64,000 nt of DNA from Hyphomicrobiales bacterium (GTDB taxonomy: Bacteria > Pseudomonadota > Alphaproteobacteria > Rhizobiales > JAJFHB01): positions 49,331-113,330 of the forward strand of contig JAJFHE010000003.1 in the NCBI GenBank assembly GCA_021775755.1, read 5' to 3'. Positions 18,706 to 28,372 of this stretch are shown here, piece after piece. The position numbers and the translations under genes are program-made. Every line of letters begins with the position of its first letter. Within the stretch, counting starts at the first letter, position 1. The notes under the pieces are model-generated. The model was given only the letters and a program-made list of their open reading frames with translations. It was not told where the DNA came from and did no database searches.

Positions 18706-20232
18706 ATGAACCTTGCCGCCTGGGTGGAACGTGCGGGCCTGGCACTGCCGGACCGGCCGGCTCTTGGAACCGGCACGTCGGTCGTTGCGACTTACCGTCA
18801 GTTTGCCGGCGAAGTCGCCCGCCTTGCTGGCGGTTTGCGCGGACAACTGAAACTGGCACCCGGCGATCGCATCGCCATCGCATCCAAAAACTGTGCGGAC
18901 TACGCCATTGCCGTCCAGGCCATCTGGCACGCGGGCCTTGCAGCGGTCCCGATCAATGCAAAGCTCCATGCCAGCGAGTTCGCCTACATTCTGGAGAACA
19001 GCGGCGCACGCGTTTGCTTCACCAGTCCCGATCTGACCCCCACCATCGGCGGCATCGATGTGCCGGCACTGGAGCGGATCATTGATTTTGGAACGCCCGA
19101 ACACGCAGCACTGCTGAGCGCCGACGCCATTCCCCTTACTACCGTCGACCCGAACTCGCTCGCCTGGCTGTTCTACACATCCGGGACCACCGGCATGCCG
19201 AAGGGCGCCATGCTGAGCCACCGCAACCTCACGATTGCCGCGCTCAACTACTTCGTCGACATGGACAAGGTCACACCGGAAGACTGCATTCTCCATGCGG
19301 CACCGCTAAGCCACGGTTCCGGCCTCTACATGCTCGCCCACACCGCCGCGGGGGCTTGCAGCGTGATTCCCGAGTCGGGCGGGTTTAACCCGCCTGAAGT
19401 GTTCGAACTCATCGAGGCGTGGCCCGGCCTGACAATGTTTGGAGCACCGACCATGGTCCGACGGCTGACCATGCACGAGGGCGATTGCGACACCGCGAAC
19501 CTGAAACTCATCGCCTACGGCGGCGCGCCGATGTATGTGGAAGACTGCATTTCCGCCCTTGACCGGTTCGGCAACAAGCTGGCGCAGCTCTACGGTCAGG
19601 GCGAGAGCCCGATGACAATTTCGCATCTGTCGAGGCGGTTCCACGCCGAGCGCGATCATCCGCGCTGGCGCGAACGCCTCGGCTCGACCGGCATTGCACA
19701 ATCGTGCGTGCAGGTGCGCGTCGCCGGCGAGGACGGAACGCCCCTGCCCCCCGGCGAGAAAGGCGAGATCATCGTGCGCGGCGATGTCGTCATGATGGGC
19801 TATTGGCAAAACCCGCAGGCGACAGCGGATACCCTGAAAGACGGCTGGCTGCATACCGGCGACGTCGGCGTATTCGATGAGGACGGCTTTCTGACGCTCA
19901 CCGACCGTTCCAAGGACGTCATTATTTCGGGCGGGTCGAATATTTACCCGCGCGAAATCGAAGAAGTACTTCTGCGCCACCCGGCAATCGCTGAGACTTC
20001 CGTCATCGGCAGGAATGATCCCGATTGGGGAGAAAGCGTCGTCGCTTTTGTCGTGTGCGAGGACGGCGCTAAGTGTGACGTGGACGACCTCAACGCGTTC
20101 TGCCTCGACAACATGGCACGGTTCAAACGGCCAAAGGCGTACCATTTCATCGACGCGCTGCCGAAGAACAATTACGGCAAGGTCCTGAAAACGGAACTGC
20201 GCGGCCTGGACGCGGCGGGAGAAAAGACATGA
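18706..20232 (+). CDS. Acyl-CoA synthetase (AMP-forming)
   Basis: A 508-residue adenylate-forming enzyme that activates a carboxylic acid to its CoA thioester. P-loop FYTSGTTGMPKGAMLSH (about 156-172), YGQGESPMT, GWLHTGDVGVFDEDGFLTLTDRSKD, and the C-terminal Lys segment KNNYGKVLK near 490 are all present, so it should be active. It overlaps the following SDR by 4 bases (ATGA), indicating a coupled two-gene operon. Chain-length specificity cannot be read. Confidence 0.9.
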   Translation: MNLAAWVERAGLALPDRPALGTGTSVVATYRQFAGEVARLAGGLRGQLKLAPGDRIAIASKNCADYAIAVQAIWHAGLAAVPINAKLHASEFAYILENSGARVCFTSPDLTPTIGGIDVPALERIIDFGTPEHAALLSADAIPLTTVDPNSLAWLFYTSGTTGMPKGAMLSHRNLTIAALNYFVDMDKVTPEDCILHAAPLSHGSGLYMLAHTAAGACSVIPESGGFNPPEVFELIEAWPGLTMFGAPTMVRRLTMHEGDCDTANLKLIAYGGAPMYVEDCISALDRFGNKLAQLYGQGESPMTISHLSRRFHAERDHPRWRERLGSTGIAQSCVQVRVAGEDGTPLPPGEKGEIIVRGDVVMMGYWQNPQATADTLKDGWLHTGDVGVFDEDGFLTLTDRSKDVIISGGSNIYPREIEEVLLRHPAIAETSVIGRNDPDWGESVVAFVVCEDGAKCDVDDLNAFCLDNMARFKRPKAYHFIDALPKNNYGKVLKTELRGLDAAGEKT

Positions 20233-21032
20233 GCAGACGCATGGACGGCAAAGCGGTTATCGTCACAGGCGCAGGCTCGGTCGGGCCCGGCTGGGGCAAC
20301 GGCAAGGCCGCCGCCGTGCTCTACGCCCGCGAAGGCGCAAAAGTGCTGGCCCTCGACATGAACGGCGCGGCGGCTTCGGAAACGGTCAGCATTATTGAGG
20401 GAGAAGGCGGCACCGCTCGCGCCATGACCGGCGATGTCACCTCCCAGGCCGATGTTCAGGCCATGGCTGAAATCTGTATCGAAGAATTCGGTTCGATCGA
20501 TGTCCTGCACAATAACGTCGGCATACTTCGCGTTGGTGGTCCAGTCGAACAAACGCCCGAAGACTGGCACAAGGTGCACGACGTCAACCTCACCAGTGCC
20601 TATCTCACCGCCAAGATGGTATTGCCCGTGATGCAGGAGCAAGGTTCCGGTGCGATCGTGAACATCGCCTCCGTTGCCGGCATCAGCTGGCTCGGCGTTC
20701 CCTATCTTTCTTACTCAACGAGCAAGGCAGCTCTTATTCATATGACCAAAATGATCGCCGTCGAGTATGCCCCCCACGGGATCAGGTGCAATGCGGTGTT
20801 GCCGGGGTTCATGCGCACGCCGATGGTCGAAGCGAGCCTGGCGGACACCTACTCCGAAGGCGACGTTGAGGAAATGTTCCGCCTGCGCGACGCGCAATGC
20901 CCGATGGGCCGCATGGGCGATGCCTGGGATGTGGCCCATGCGGCACTCTTTCTGGCATCGGACGAGGCTCGCTACGTCACCGGCGCCGACCTCGTCGTCG
21001 ATGGCGGCCTGACCCTCAGAAGCGTTACGTAA
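20229..21032 (+). CDS. Short-chain dehydrogenase/reductase
   Basis: A 267-residue SDR: TGAGSVGPGWGNG cofactor loop (longer than usual), NNVG at about 95, Ser in NIASVAG, Tyr-Lys in YSTSK, C-terminal LVVDGGLTLR. Translationally coupled to the acyl-CoA ligase, so it probably acts on the same acyl-CoA-derived substrate. Its last 8 bases overlap the 3' end of the convergent amidase gene. Confidence 0.88.
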   Translation: MSRRMDGKAVIVTGAGSVGPGWGNGKAAAVLYAREGAKVLALDMNGAAASETVSIIEGEGGTARAMTGDVTSQADVQAMAEICIEEFGSIDVLHNNVGILRVGGPVEQTPEDWHKVHDVNLTSAYLTAKMVLPVMQEQGSGAIVNIASVAGISWLGVPYLSYSTSKAALIHMTKMIAVEYAPHGIRCNAVLPGFMRTPMVEASLADTYSEGDVEEMFRLRDAQCPMGRMGDAWDVAHAALFLASDEARYVTGADLVVDGGLTLRSVT

Positions 21033-22446
21033 CGCCCGGATTGGTCCACAAGCGACCGCAAAATATTCCTGCTGCATCTTCTATCGCCTGCGCCGCATCG
21101 AGGCATTGGTCTTCGCGGAACTTGCGGCCGATGATCTGCACGCCGAGGGGAAGGTTTTCTTCCACGCTGGCAGGCACGGCGGCTGACGGCAGTCCGAGCA
21201 GATTGACGCCATAGAGCAGGCTCTGCTGGTCAAGCATCTCGCGCACCCGTTTCGTGCCCTTACGGTCTTCGTCGATCGGAAACGGCGGCACTTGCGAGAC
21301 CGGCGCCAGCACAATCGGGTATTCTTCCATGAAGAGCTGCCACAGGCGTACCAGCTTCCAGCGGCGGCCCATGTTCTTCACATATGCCTCAAGGCTTAGA
21401 TCGCCCACGCTGGCAATATAGTCCTGCCATATGGCGTTGATGGCCTCAGAACCATATTGGCGCATCAGGGGATTGCCGGCGCCTTCCACATCGCCGAACA
21501 GGAACTCGCGCCAGCAAGCGGCCAATTCGCGGGTTTCGGGCGGGTCGGTCAGGTGGACGTCGTAGCCGGCATCGCTCAACCAGCCGGCCGCCGCGTCGAT
21601 AGCTGCGGCCACGCGCGGATCGCATGCAAGGCCCTCGGGCGATGATGTAACCGCGACCTTGACCGGCCCCTGCTCCACCGGCCACTCGAGCGGTGCCGGC
21701 GTCCACCAGGGATCGCGAACGTCACGCGCCGCCATGGCCTCAAGCGCCAAACGCAGGTCCGCCACCTCGCGGGCAATGGGGCCCTGCACCGACATGAGCT
21801 GGTAGGACAGAGCCCGCACATCGTCGTAAAGCGGGTTGAAGGCGGCGACCCGCCCAAGGCTCGGCCGGATTGACGCCACGCCACAACAATAAGCGGGATA
21901 GCGCAGCGAACCGCCGAGATCGTTGCCATGCGCAATGGCCCCGATCCCGAGCGCAACCGAAACCGCCGCTCCTCCCGATGACCCGCCCGGCGTAATACCG
22001 CTGTCCCAAGGATTAAGCGTTGCGCCGCGCAGGGGATTGTCCGTGAACCAGCGTAGTGAAAATTCCGGAGTGTTGGTTCGGCCGATCACGATGGCGCCGG
22101 CATTGAGCAGGTTTTGCACGACGGGCGCATTGTCGGGTGCCTGTGTTTCAGCGGCCGCTGCTACGCCGTTGGGGGTTGGCAGCCCGGCCTGATCGACATT
22201 TTCCTTGATCGTCACCGGCACACCGTGAAGGCATCCCGAGGCATCGCCCTCGGCCACGGCCTGGTCTGCGGCATGTGCCGCCGCCAGCGCATCGTCTGCC
22301 AGTTCGACGGTTACCGCATTGACCGCAGAATTGGCGTCAGCCATGCGCTCAAGCACAGCGGTCACGGCCTGTTCAACCGTAATATCCCGCGCCCGTACCG
22401 CTTCTGCCACCCGCACCGCGCTCCATTGCCAGATCGGGCCGCTCAT
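21025..22446 (-). CDS. Amidase (amidase signature family)
   Basis: A 473-residue second amidase, distinct from the one at 14.2 kb. Lys in GVPVTIKENVD, the SGITPGGSSGGAAVSVALG stretch, and GNDLGGSLRYPAYCCG give the Ser-cisSer-Lys catalytic set. No signal peptide. The ATG at 22446 is 39 bases beyond the stop of the upstream SDR on the same strand. Confidence 0.88.
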   Translation of the reverse strand: MSGPIWQWSAVRVAEAVRARDITVEQAVTAVLERMADANSAVNAVTVELADDALAAAHAADQAVAEGDASGCLHGVPVTIKENVDQAGLPTPNGVAAAAETQAPDNAPVVQNLLNAGAIVIGRTNTPEFSLRWFTDNPLRGATLNPWDSGITPGGSSGGAAVSVALGIGAIAHGNDLGGSLRYPAYCCGVASIRPSLGRVAAFNPLYDDVRALSYQLMSVQGPIAREVADLRLALEAMAARDVRDPWWTPAPLEWPVEQGPVKVAVTSSPEGLACDPRVAAAIDAAAGWLSDAGYDVHLTDPPETRELAACWREFLFGDVEGAGNPLMRQYGSEAINAIWQDYIASVGDLSLEAYVKNMGRRWKLVRLWQLFMEEYPIVLAPVSQVPPFPIDEDRKGTKRVREMLDQQSLLYGVNLLGLPSAAVPASVEENLPLGVQIIGRKFREDQCLDAAQAIEDAAGIFCGRLWTNPGVT

Positions 22447-22484
22447 TCACTCACTCCCCTCAAACACCCGCTGCCCGTTGGTCT

Positions 22485-23168
22485 CTATTCCACCGGCGGC
22501 GTTGGCACGATCAAAAGCTCGGGAATATCGACATGTGGCGGCTGCGTCACAGCAAAGATGAGCGCGCGCGCCACGTCGCCCGCCGTCAGCGCTTGCGGCT
22601 TCGGCGTATCGAAGAAGGGCGTATCGACCATGCCGGGCTCAAGCAGCATGACCCGCGTACCGGTTCCCGCAAGCTCTTCGCGCAAGTTCTGACCGTAGCC
22701 GGTAACCGCCCATTTCGTGGCGCCGTACACGGATCCCTTCAACGTCACACGACCTGCCCGCGAGCCGGTCAGAACAATCCACCCCTTGGCAGCGCGCACA
22801 TGCGGCAGGCAAACGCGCGCGGTGAGGATGCACCCATAGATGTTGGTGAGGATCATTTCGCGCCAGTTCTCCGGATCGCCATGTTCGGTGCCCGGAGCGG
22901 TCGTTCCGAGACCAGCATTGGCGAAGGCGACGTCGATGCTGCCAAACGCCTCGAGTGTTTCAGCCACCATGGCCTCCTGATCGGCCAGATCGGAGACGTC
23001 GCAAGAGATCGCGATTGCCCGTTGCGGACCACCGAGTTCCTCCACAAGGCTGTCGAGCTTGTCGCGCGACCGCGCCGCGAGCGCCACCCGGTAGCCCGCG
23101 GCCACCGCCTGGCGCGCCACTTCGGCGCCGATGCCCGAGGAGGCACCGGTGATCAGAAAAGTTTTCAT
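22485..23168 (-). CDS. Short-chain dehydrogenase/reductase
   Basis: A 227-residue SDR starting MKTFLITGASSGIG; a longer frame to 23282 overlaps the upstream small gene and was not used. Seen: ANAG near 85, Ser in VLTGSRAG, Tyr-Lys in YGATK. It probably belongs to a short operon with the 74-residue gene upstream and the amidase downstream. Substrate unknown. Confidence 0.85.
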   Translation of the reverse strand: MKTFLITGASSGIGAEVARQAVAAGYRVALAARSRDKLDSLVEELGGPQRAIAISCDVSDLADQEAMVAETLEAFGSIDVAFANAGLGTTAPGTEHGDPENWREMILTNIYGCILTARVCLPHVRAAKGWIVLTGSRAGRVTLKGSVYGATKWAVTGYGQNLREELAGTGTRVMLLEPGMVDTPFFDTPKPQALTAGDVARALIFAVTQPPHVDIPELLIVPTPPVE

Positions 23169-23211
23169 GAAAGCTGCACTCTCTATATGCGTGGGCGAGA
23201 CCCGAGCACCG

Positions 23212-23436
23212 TCACACCTTTCCCGGTGCCGGGTCCGGCCTCTTCGGTCGGCGGTCGAACTCGCTTTCGAGGTTTTCCTCAAGTGCCACGAGATCCTCCG
23301 GCAGAGGCAACCCCATGGCCCTTATCTCGTTCAGTTTTTCATGGATCATCGCATAGATCTCATGCGCGTCGCGGGGTGTGTTTTCCATTTCGGTGACGAG
23401 CAAAGCGATCTGCGCTTTGAGGCTTTCAAGGGCCAT
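23212..23436 (-). CDS. Small conserved-looking hypothetical protein, 74 aa
   Basis: Begins MALESLKAQIALLVTEMEN and is mostly amphipathic helix with an acidic C-terminal half (LPEDLVALEENLESEFD). GGAGGATGG stands directly before the ATG, which is why I prefer this start to the much longer in-frame ORF reaching 23670. I do not recognise the family. It is 43 bases upstream of the SDR gene. Confidence 0.65.
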   Translation of the reverse strand: MALESLKAQIALLVTEMENTPRDAHEIYAMIHEKLNEIRAMGLPLPEDLVALEENLESEFDRRPKRPDPAPGKV

Positions 23437-23693
23437 GGTGTTCCATCCTCCATAACAACCGCCGGCAGCGCCGTGCAGGGGCAAATCCGGCGACGCGTTA
23501 CCCACCAGCATAGATCGGGCGGATAGGACACGGCCAGCACTCAAATGCGCACAGAAGGCGGCCAAATGCGCGCACGCGCTGCCCTTGGCTGGTGCGGGCC
23601 TGTACGCCTTGAACTTGCCCCCACGCCTCCGCCACCCCACATGAAGGATAGGGTCACACGCCCGAGTCACGTTCGCGAAACCGGAAACGCATT

Positions 23694-24083
23694 ATGTCAA
23701 ACTCAATCATCATCGCCTGGCTGATCGGACCGCTCTATATCGTTGTCGCGCTCGGAATGCTGATCAACCGCCGGTTCTATGAAACCGTGATGGCGGATTT
23801 CCTGAAAAACGAAGCACTGGTCTATTTCTCGGGCGCGCTTGCGCTGGTCGCCGGTGTGGCGATCGTGCTGTCCCACTCCATCTGGGCACCGGACTGGCGC
23901 GTGGTCATAACCGTGCTGGGCTGGCTTGCCATCGCCAAGGGGGTCGGGCGACTGTTGTTCCCGTACAACGCTGCGAACTGGGGCGCGCGGGTGGTCGAAA
24001 ACCGCACGGTCATGACTGTCGTGGCCCTTGGAGCACTGGCGCTCGGGTTGTTTCTGACCGCCATGGCCCTGACCGGCGCCTGA
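23694..24083 (+). CDS. Small inner-membrane protein with four predicted helices
   Basis: A 129-residue protein with hydrophobic segments at about 6-24, 42-60, 68-84 and 105-126. The pattern (FLKNEALVYFSGALALVAGVAIVLSH) recalls small integral membrane proteins of unknown function in alphaproteobacteria. No catalytic motif. A weak hairpin follows the stop. Confidence 0.7.
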   Translation: MSNSIIIAWLIGPLYIVVALGMLINRRFYETVMADFLKNEALVYFSGALALVAGVAIVLSHSIWAPDWRVVITVLGWLAIAKGVGRLLFPYNAANWGARVVENRTVMTVVALGALALGLFLTAMALTGA

Positions 24084-24128
24084 TTGGGCCCAAAAGGTGA
24101 AAGTTTGCCACACCCCGCAAGGGTAATT

Positions 24129-24147
24129 CTCTCAACCCTGAGAGTTT
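24129..24147 (+). terminator. Weak hairpin terminator candidate
   Basis: CTCTCA-ACCC-TGAGAG followed by TTT, about 45 bases after the membrane-protein gene and before the ABC exporter gene. Confidence 0.4.
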
Positions 24148-24221
24148 CCACGACCGGGTGTATGTGTTAATAGGCGCGCACGATTGCAGCAGACACCCTG
24201 GAAGGCATTACGGGCGCGCCA

Positions 24222-25925
24222 GTGCTAGAAATCATTAAATTCCTGTGGCGGAACGCTCCGCCAATGAAGTTCCTCCTGATCGGGGTTGCCCTCATCGCCG
24301 GCCTGTCGCGCGATATCGTGATGGTCATCATCTTCAAGGCCGCGGCGGAGATTGAAAGCCCAACATTTTACCTGACATGGTTGCCGTTGTTTGTCGGTGG
24401 TTTGGTTGTTTTCATCGGCACGTCATATGCCTATCGAGTGCTCGTCCGGGCGGTGACCACTCGCATCGCCAACACGGTTAAAATGCGTCTTGTACGCAAC
24501 CTACTACACGCACAGCCACCATTCCTGCTTAAACGCGGCCACGGTGCGCTCTATCACATCATGACCGAGGATGTGCAACGCGTGTCTGGATTCAGCGGTG
24601 TGCTGCTCGACATGCTGCCTTCAATCATTTTCCTATGTGTTGCCGGCCCTCAGATTTTCTTTCTGTCTCCCATCGCCGGCGTCTTCGCAGTTTTTGTGAT
24701 GATTGGCGGTGTTTACTCGTACTACCGCCAGCGGCTTGCCGTGGAAAAAGGCGCCTCAAACATACGCCGACTCGAAATTAAGTACTTTGAGCATGTCTCC
24801 GATGTAATCAACGGATTCACTGAGTTGAAGTTACACGTTCCTCGTAAGCGCGATTTGGTTGAACACACAACCGAGACGACCGAGAAGCATCGGGACACCG
24901 CCGTGTTTGTTGAGAAACGTTACTCTATGGGAGATATGTTTGTTCAAATCCTAAAGTATACACTTTTTGGCGGCATTCTTTTCGCAGTTCCGTACTATTC
25001 AGACGAAGGCACGACTTTAGTCTTCCAACTGGTAACTGTAATTTTGTTTACGATTGGCCCTTTCGAATCGATCGTAAGCCAATACCCGGCATTTGTTGGG
25101 ACTAAAGTTGCGTTCAGTCGAACAACTGAGCTCGACGAAGCACTAAACCAGTATGTGCGCCCGGACGATGAAAACACCGCTCCCCTACTGTTTGAACAGT
25201 ACCTAACAATTAAGGATATGGCCGCGCATCATGGCGCTCGGGAGACGAGCGACTTTGTACTTGGACCAATTGACTTTACTTTACATCGCGGCGAGGTCAT
25301 CTACATCATCGGATCTAATGGTTCCGGGAAGACCACCTTCCTCAATGTGTTGGCCGGCTTACACGATCCCGACAAAGGCGAGTTGATCGTAGACGATAGA
25401 CCGGTCGGCACCGACGCCATGGGCCGATACAGAGCCATGTTTACGTCCGTGTTTACTAAATTCCATTTGTTCCGGATTTTATATGGACTGAAGGATGTGA
25501 GCGAAAAGGAAATCCTTGATAGTCTTTCCCAAGCTCAACTTGAAGGCGTAAGCGAGGTGAAGAACGCCGAATTTACACGCATCGATTTATCGTCCGGCCA
25601 GCGGAGACGATTGGCTTTAGCTGTCGCGCTGATGGAGCAGCGCGACATTCTAATTCTGGATGAGTTCATCTCCGACCAAGATCCTGAACGGCGTCGGTAT
25701 TTCTTTGAAGATCTTGTCCCCGCATTGAAGGGCGCCGGCAAAACACTGATTGTAACCACCCACAACTTGCAGTGGATCAACAGTTGCGACCGCCTCCTCA
25801 CATTTGATGACGGCAAGGTTCAGTCGATTAGGTATTTTCGTGACGGTGTAGAGATTGATGAAGAACAGTATCAAAATGGCAGATCAGTAATTGCTGCTGA
25901 AACACTCTCTTCTTCCGCCAAGTAA
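24222..25925 (+). CDS. SyrD/PvdE-type ABC exporter (fused membrane and ATPase domains)
   Basis: A 567-residue half-transporter, GTG start. The N-terminal about 330 residues form a six-helix membrane domain; the ATPase domain follows from about 350 with Walker A GSNGSGKTTF, signature LSSGQRRRLALAV, Walker B ILILDEFISDQDP and switch THN. The DQDPERRRYFFEDLVPALK stretch is characteristic of the cyclic-peptide/siderophore exporter group (SyrD, PvdE) rather than lipid flippases. No peptide synthetase is nearby; instead it opens a glycan region. Codon use is more AT-rich than the genes to its left, especially after residue 150. Confidence 0.88.
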   Translation: MLEIIKFLWRNAPPMKFLLIGVALIAGLSRDIVMVIIFKAAAEIESPTFYLTWLPLFVGGLVVFIGTSYAYRVLVRAVTTRIANTVKMRLVRNLLHAQPPFLLKRGHGALYHIMTEDVQRVSGFSGVLLDMLPSIIFLCVAGPQIFFLSPIAGVFAVFVMIGGVYSYYRQRLAVEKGASNIRRLEIKYFEHVSDVINGFTELKLHVPRKRDLVEHTTETTEKHRDTAVFVEKRYSMGDMFVQILKYTLFGGILFAVPYYSDEGTTLVFQLVTVILFTIGPFESIVSQYPAFVGTKVAFSRTTELDEALNQYVRPDDENTAPLLFEQYLTIKDMAAHHGARETSDFVLGPIDFTLHRGEVIYIIGSNGSGKTTFLNVLAGLHDPDKGELIVDDRPVGTDAMGRYRAMFTSVFTKFHLFRILYGLKDVSEKEILDSLSQAQLEGVSEVKNAEFTRIDLSSGQRRRLALAVALMEQRDILILDEFISDQDPERRRYFFEDLVPALKGAGKTLIVTTHNLQWINSCDRLLTFDDGKVQSIRYFRDGVEIDEEQYQNGRSVIAAETLSSSAK

Positions 25926-25972
25926 TACTGTTTGAGATTGCGCAGTGGTCGAATTCCAAGCCCCCACCAGGG

Positions 25973-27649
25973 TTATGGATCTAGACGACCGTACGAGCTC
26001 CAGAATGCTGGAGAAGTTAAATCGGCAAACGCTCCTCTATATGCGCCTGCAGCCCTCTTTCCAAAGAATAGTAGCTTGGTTGCAGCGGCGACCGCTCGCC
26101 AAGCCAGTAAAACGGCTTTCAAGATCTGGGTGTTCACCGTATAGCCGGTTCTCGAATTTGGATTGACATACGTTATAGAAGACGCGCTATCAACATCGTT
26201 AAAAGTGAACGGCTTGGACACGTCAACTGTAAGATGCGACCTGCGGCCAATCTTAAGATGCCCGTTAAGTGTAGCAATACACCACAGGTCCGCAAACCCT
26301 CGATATTCCACGCCAGCGGAAATCGTAGGTTCTGGATACTCATCTAGTTCATCGAGCGGTCGGTTCGCCTCGCATTCCACCACACAATCAAGTTCAGTGA
26401 GAAGGCCTTTGGCATCACGCCCGAGCTGGCCCGGTCCCTTCAAGAAGTCACGAACCGCCATAAGCAATACTTCAGCATGCTCATACCGCCTTTCAAACAC
26501 ATACTGAAAACACTCGTGCAGAATGAAATTTGCAATGGAGAACGCTCCCACAAAACTGTTTCTCAGAGAAAGAAGGATCCATCTGTTTCGAAAACGAAAA
26601 TACTGCATGCGTGCTGAATATTTGGCGTCGAAATCGTCGTGTAAAACAGAAAGACTCAATGGAATAACGAGAGTGACACCTGCATCTCTCAGCCTTAGTG
26701 AGTATTCCACGTCATCCATTTTGACAAAGAAAGGGAAAGGCAAACCCACTCTCTTGATGTCCAGCACACTAATCACATTCCACCACCACCCCGTTGAATC
26801 TGGTGTGCGACACATTTCTGCAATTGATGCGTGATCGTTGGTTTTGAGACGATGCCCAAGCGGCCAATCATTTGGATGCCATGAGTTTTGGTACATGTGC
26901 CCCGCACACGAAATTCGCGACAAATCGGGCGCCCCGTAAACCACGGGATACATGGGCGCCCCCACGTGCCGCCGCTCTTTGAGAAAAGCCACAAAAAAGT
27001 AGTTGCGCAGAAAAAGCTCCGGATTGACCAGAATATCATCGTCCATTAGGCAAACGTGTGTAAAACATTTTCTTGCGAACTCACCATAAGCTGTCTCGTA
27101 CATTCCTCTACCGAACCCACCCGTACCCCCGACATTCTTACTCGGGATAATTGTGGTAAAGGGGATAGATTCATAGGACAGATTGTTGCCGTTATCGACA
27201 ATAGTTATTTCGGAAAAATCGAAACTATCCCTCATGATCGTATAAATCTGGAAATTGTCGACTAATTTGCTAACGTATATGTTTTTATTATACGTACAAA
27301 CTACGTAATTAATTTTTGGAAAATCGGTAAAACTATCCATATCAGAATAAAAGAAATATTCGAATTCGCTTTTTTCCGTGAGCTTTCGAACCGATGGCAC
27401 GATAAAATTCGCCATTTCTGAAAACTCAACCGTTACACACGCCTCTTTCTCATGCTCGTTAAGGTTACGCGCACCGCCACACAATTCTACTGCATTCTCA
27501 TCTTGAAGCCTAAATTCAATCCCCCCTTGTTTTACTCGAATGCAAAAACCAACTCTCTCCAAGCATGTGTGAGTTTTCCATGCAGCTAAATCAAAGGAAT
27601 TTAGAATAGTTAAACCAAAATCCTCAATGTAATTTTGTATAATTATCAC
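25973..27649 (-). CDS. GlfT2-like galactofuranosyltransferase (GT2 family)
   Basis: A 558-residue enzyme. An N-terminal beta-rich domain (about 1-130) is followed by a GT-A domain starting YVVCTYN. It has NVGGTGGFGRGM, the metal-binding LMDDDILVNPE, the acceptor motif MDDVEYSLRLRDAG and a conserved His in VLHDDFDAKY. This layout (beta domain, then GT-A with DDD and DDVEY) is that of the bacterial galactofuranan polymerase GlfT2. UDP-galactopyranose mutase is not in the window. The gene is AT-rich and follows the MITE-containing spacer; it converges on the ABC exporter. Confidence 0.8.
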   Translation of the reverse strand: MIIIQNYIEDFGLTILNSFDLAAWKTHTCLERVGFCIRVKQGGIEFRLQDENAVELCGGARNLNEHEKEACVTVEFSEMANFIVPSVRKLTEKSEFEYFFYSDMDSFTDFPKINYVVCTYNKNIYVSKLVDNFQIYTIMRDSFDFSEITIVDNGNNLSYESIPFTTIIPSKNVGGTGGFGRGMYETAYGEFARKCFTHVCLMDDDILVNPELFLRNYFFVAFLKERRHVGAPMYPVVYGAPDLSRISCAGHMYQNSWHPNDWPLGHRLKTNDHASIAEMCRTPDSTGWWWNVISVLDIKRVGLPFPFFVKMDDVEYSLRLRDAGVTLVIPLSLSVLHDDFDAKYSARMQYFRFRNRWILLSLRNSFVGAFSIANFILHECFQYVFERRYEHAEVLLMAVRDFLKGPGQLGRDAKGLLTELDCVVECEANRPLDELDEYPEPTISAGVEYRGFADLWCIATLNGHLKIGRRSHLTVDVSKPFTFNDVDSASSITYVNPNSRTGYTVNTQILKAVLLAWRAVAAATKLLFFGKRAAGAYRGAFADLTSPAFWSSYGRLDP

Positions 27650-28372
27650 GTATACACACCTTATATACAGTCAATATTTGGAAAACGTCCTAATTCAATT
27701 AACTCTCAATTCGGAACCTTAGTTTGAGCAAGAGAAAATTCCTGATCAAGAAACATATCATCTCAGACCCTACATACGTACAGGAAAACGTGTACCGGCT
27801 TGACGGTTATTGATTGTTCGGGCTCACGCATGTGCTCAATATCAATTTCTGTAGAAAAGATCATTCGACTGCTAGCACGCGCTAATGCCAACTACTGGTG
27901 TTTGCGATAGCGCACCATGAACCAACGCTTCCAGACGCCAAGCTCGCCCGCTGCACCATCTTGTTCACCGGAAATATGACACAAAGCGCGCGTGCTGACT
28001 CTCCGATTGTCGGCCGCGGCCGGGCAGCAACATCTTATACCAAGGGCGGCAATTATTGACCCCTTTCATTGGCCATTACGGCAAGCGCGACAAGGCGTAA
28101 GCCGCCGGGCGATGCGGTGTATCGGACAAGGCCCGCAACGCGGTCGGCGGGCCGGAATGGCCCATGAAACGGGTCAATAATTGCCGCCCTGGGTATTAGC
28201 TAATGTCAACGCCGATGCGTTAGCACATAACAGTCGACTTCAGGCCTCCCAACCGTTGTTTCACGACTTTCGTCCTAAGCCGAATCTGTAATTGGTAGTG
28301 GTGAGCGCCCGAATGCTGCATCCAACCTAAACTCGATGAACATGCGGACTAAACAGCGTTGAATGAGTGCGA
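27650..28372. other. 723-bp non-coding region with a MITE-like element
   Basis: Lies between the start of the GlfT2-like gene and the end of the cyclase operon. The only structure recognised is the inverted-repeat element at 28035-28198. A promoter for the GlfT2-like gene must lie in the AT-rich part near 27650-27750. Confidence 0.6.
28035..28198. mobile_element. 164-bp MITE-like element with 48-bp terminal inverted repeats
   Basis: The left end (28035-28082) and right end (28151-28198) are inverted copies matching at 43 of 48 positions. They share the exact core AGGGCGGCAATTATTGACCC. The 68-bp GC-rich centre has no ORF. Size, terminal inverted repeats and an intergenic position fit a miniature inverted-repeat transposable element. 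A large structured RNA is the alternative. No second copy was seen in the window. Confidence 0.7.
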
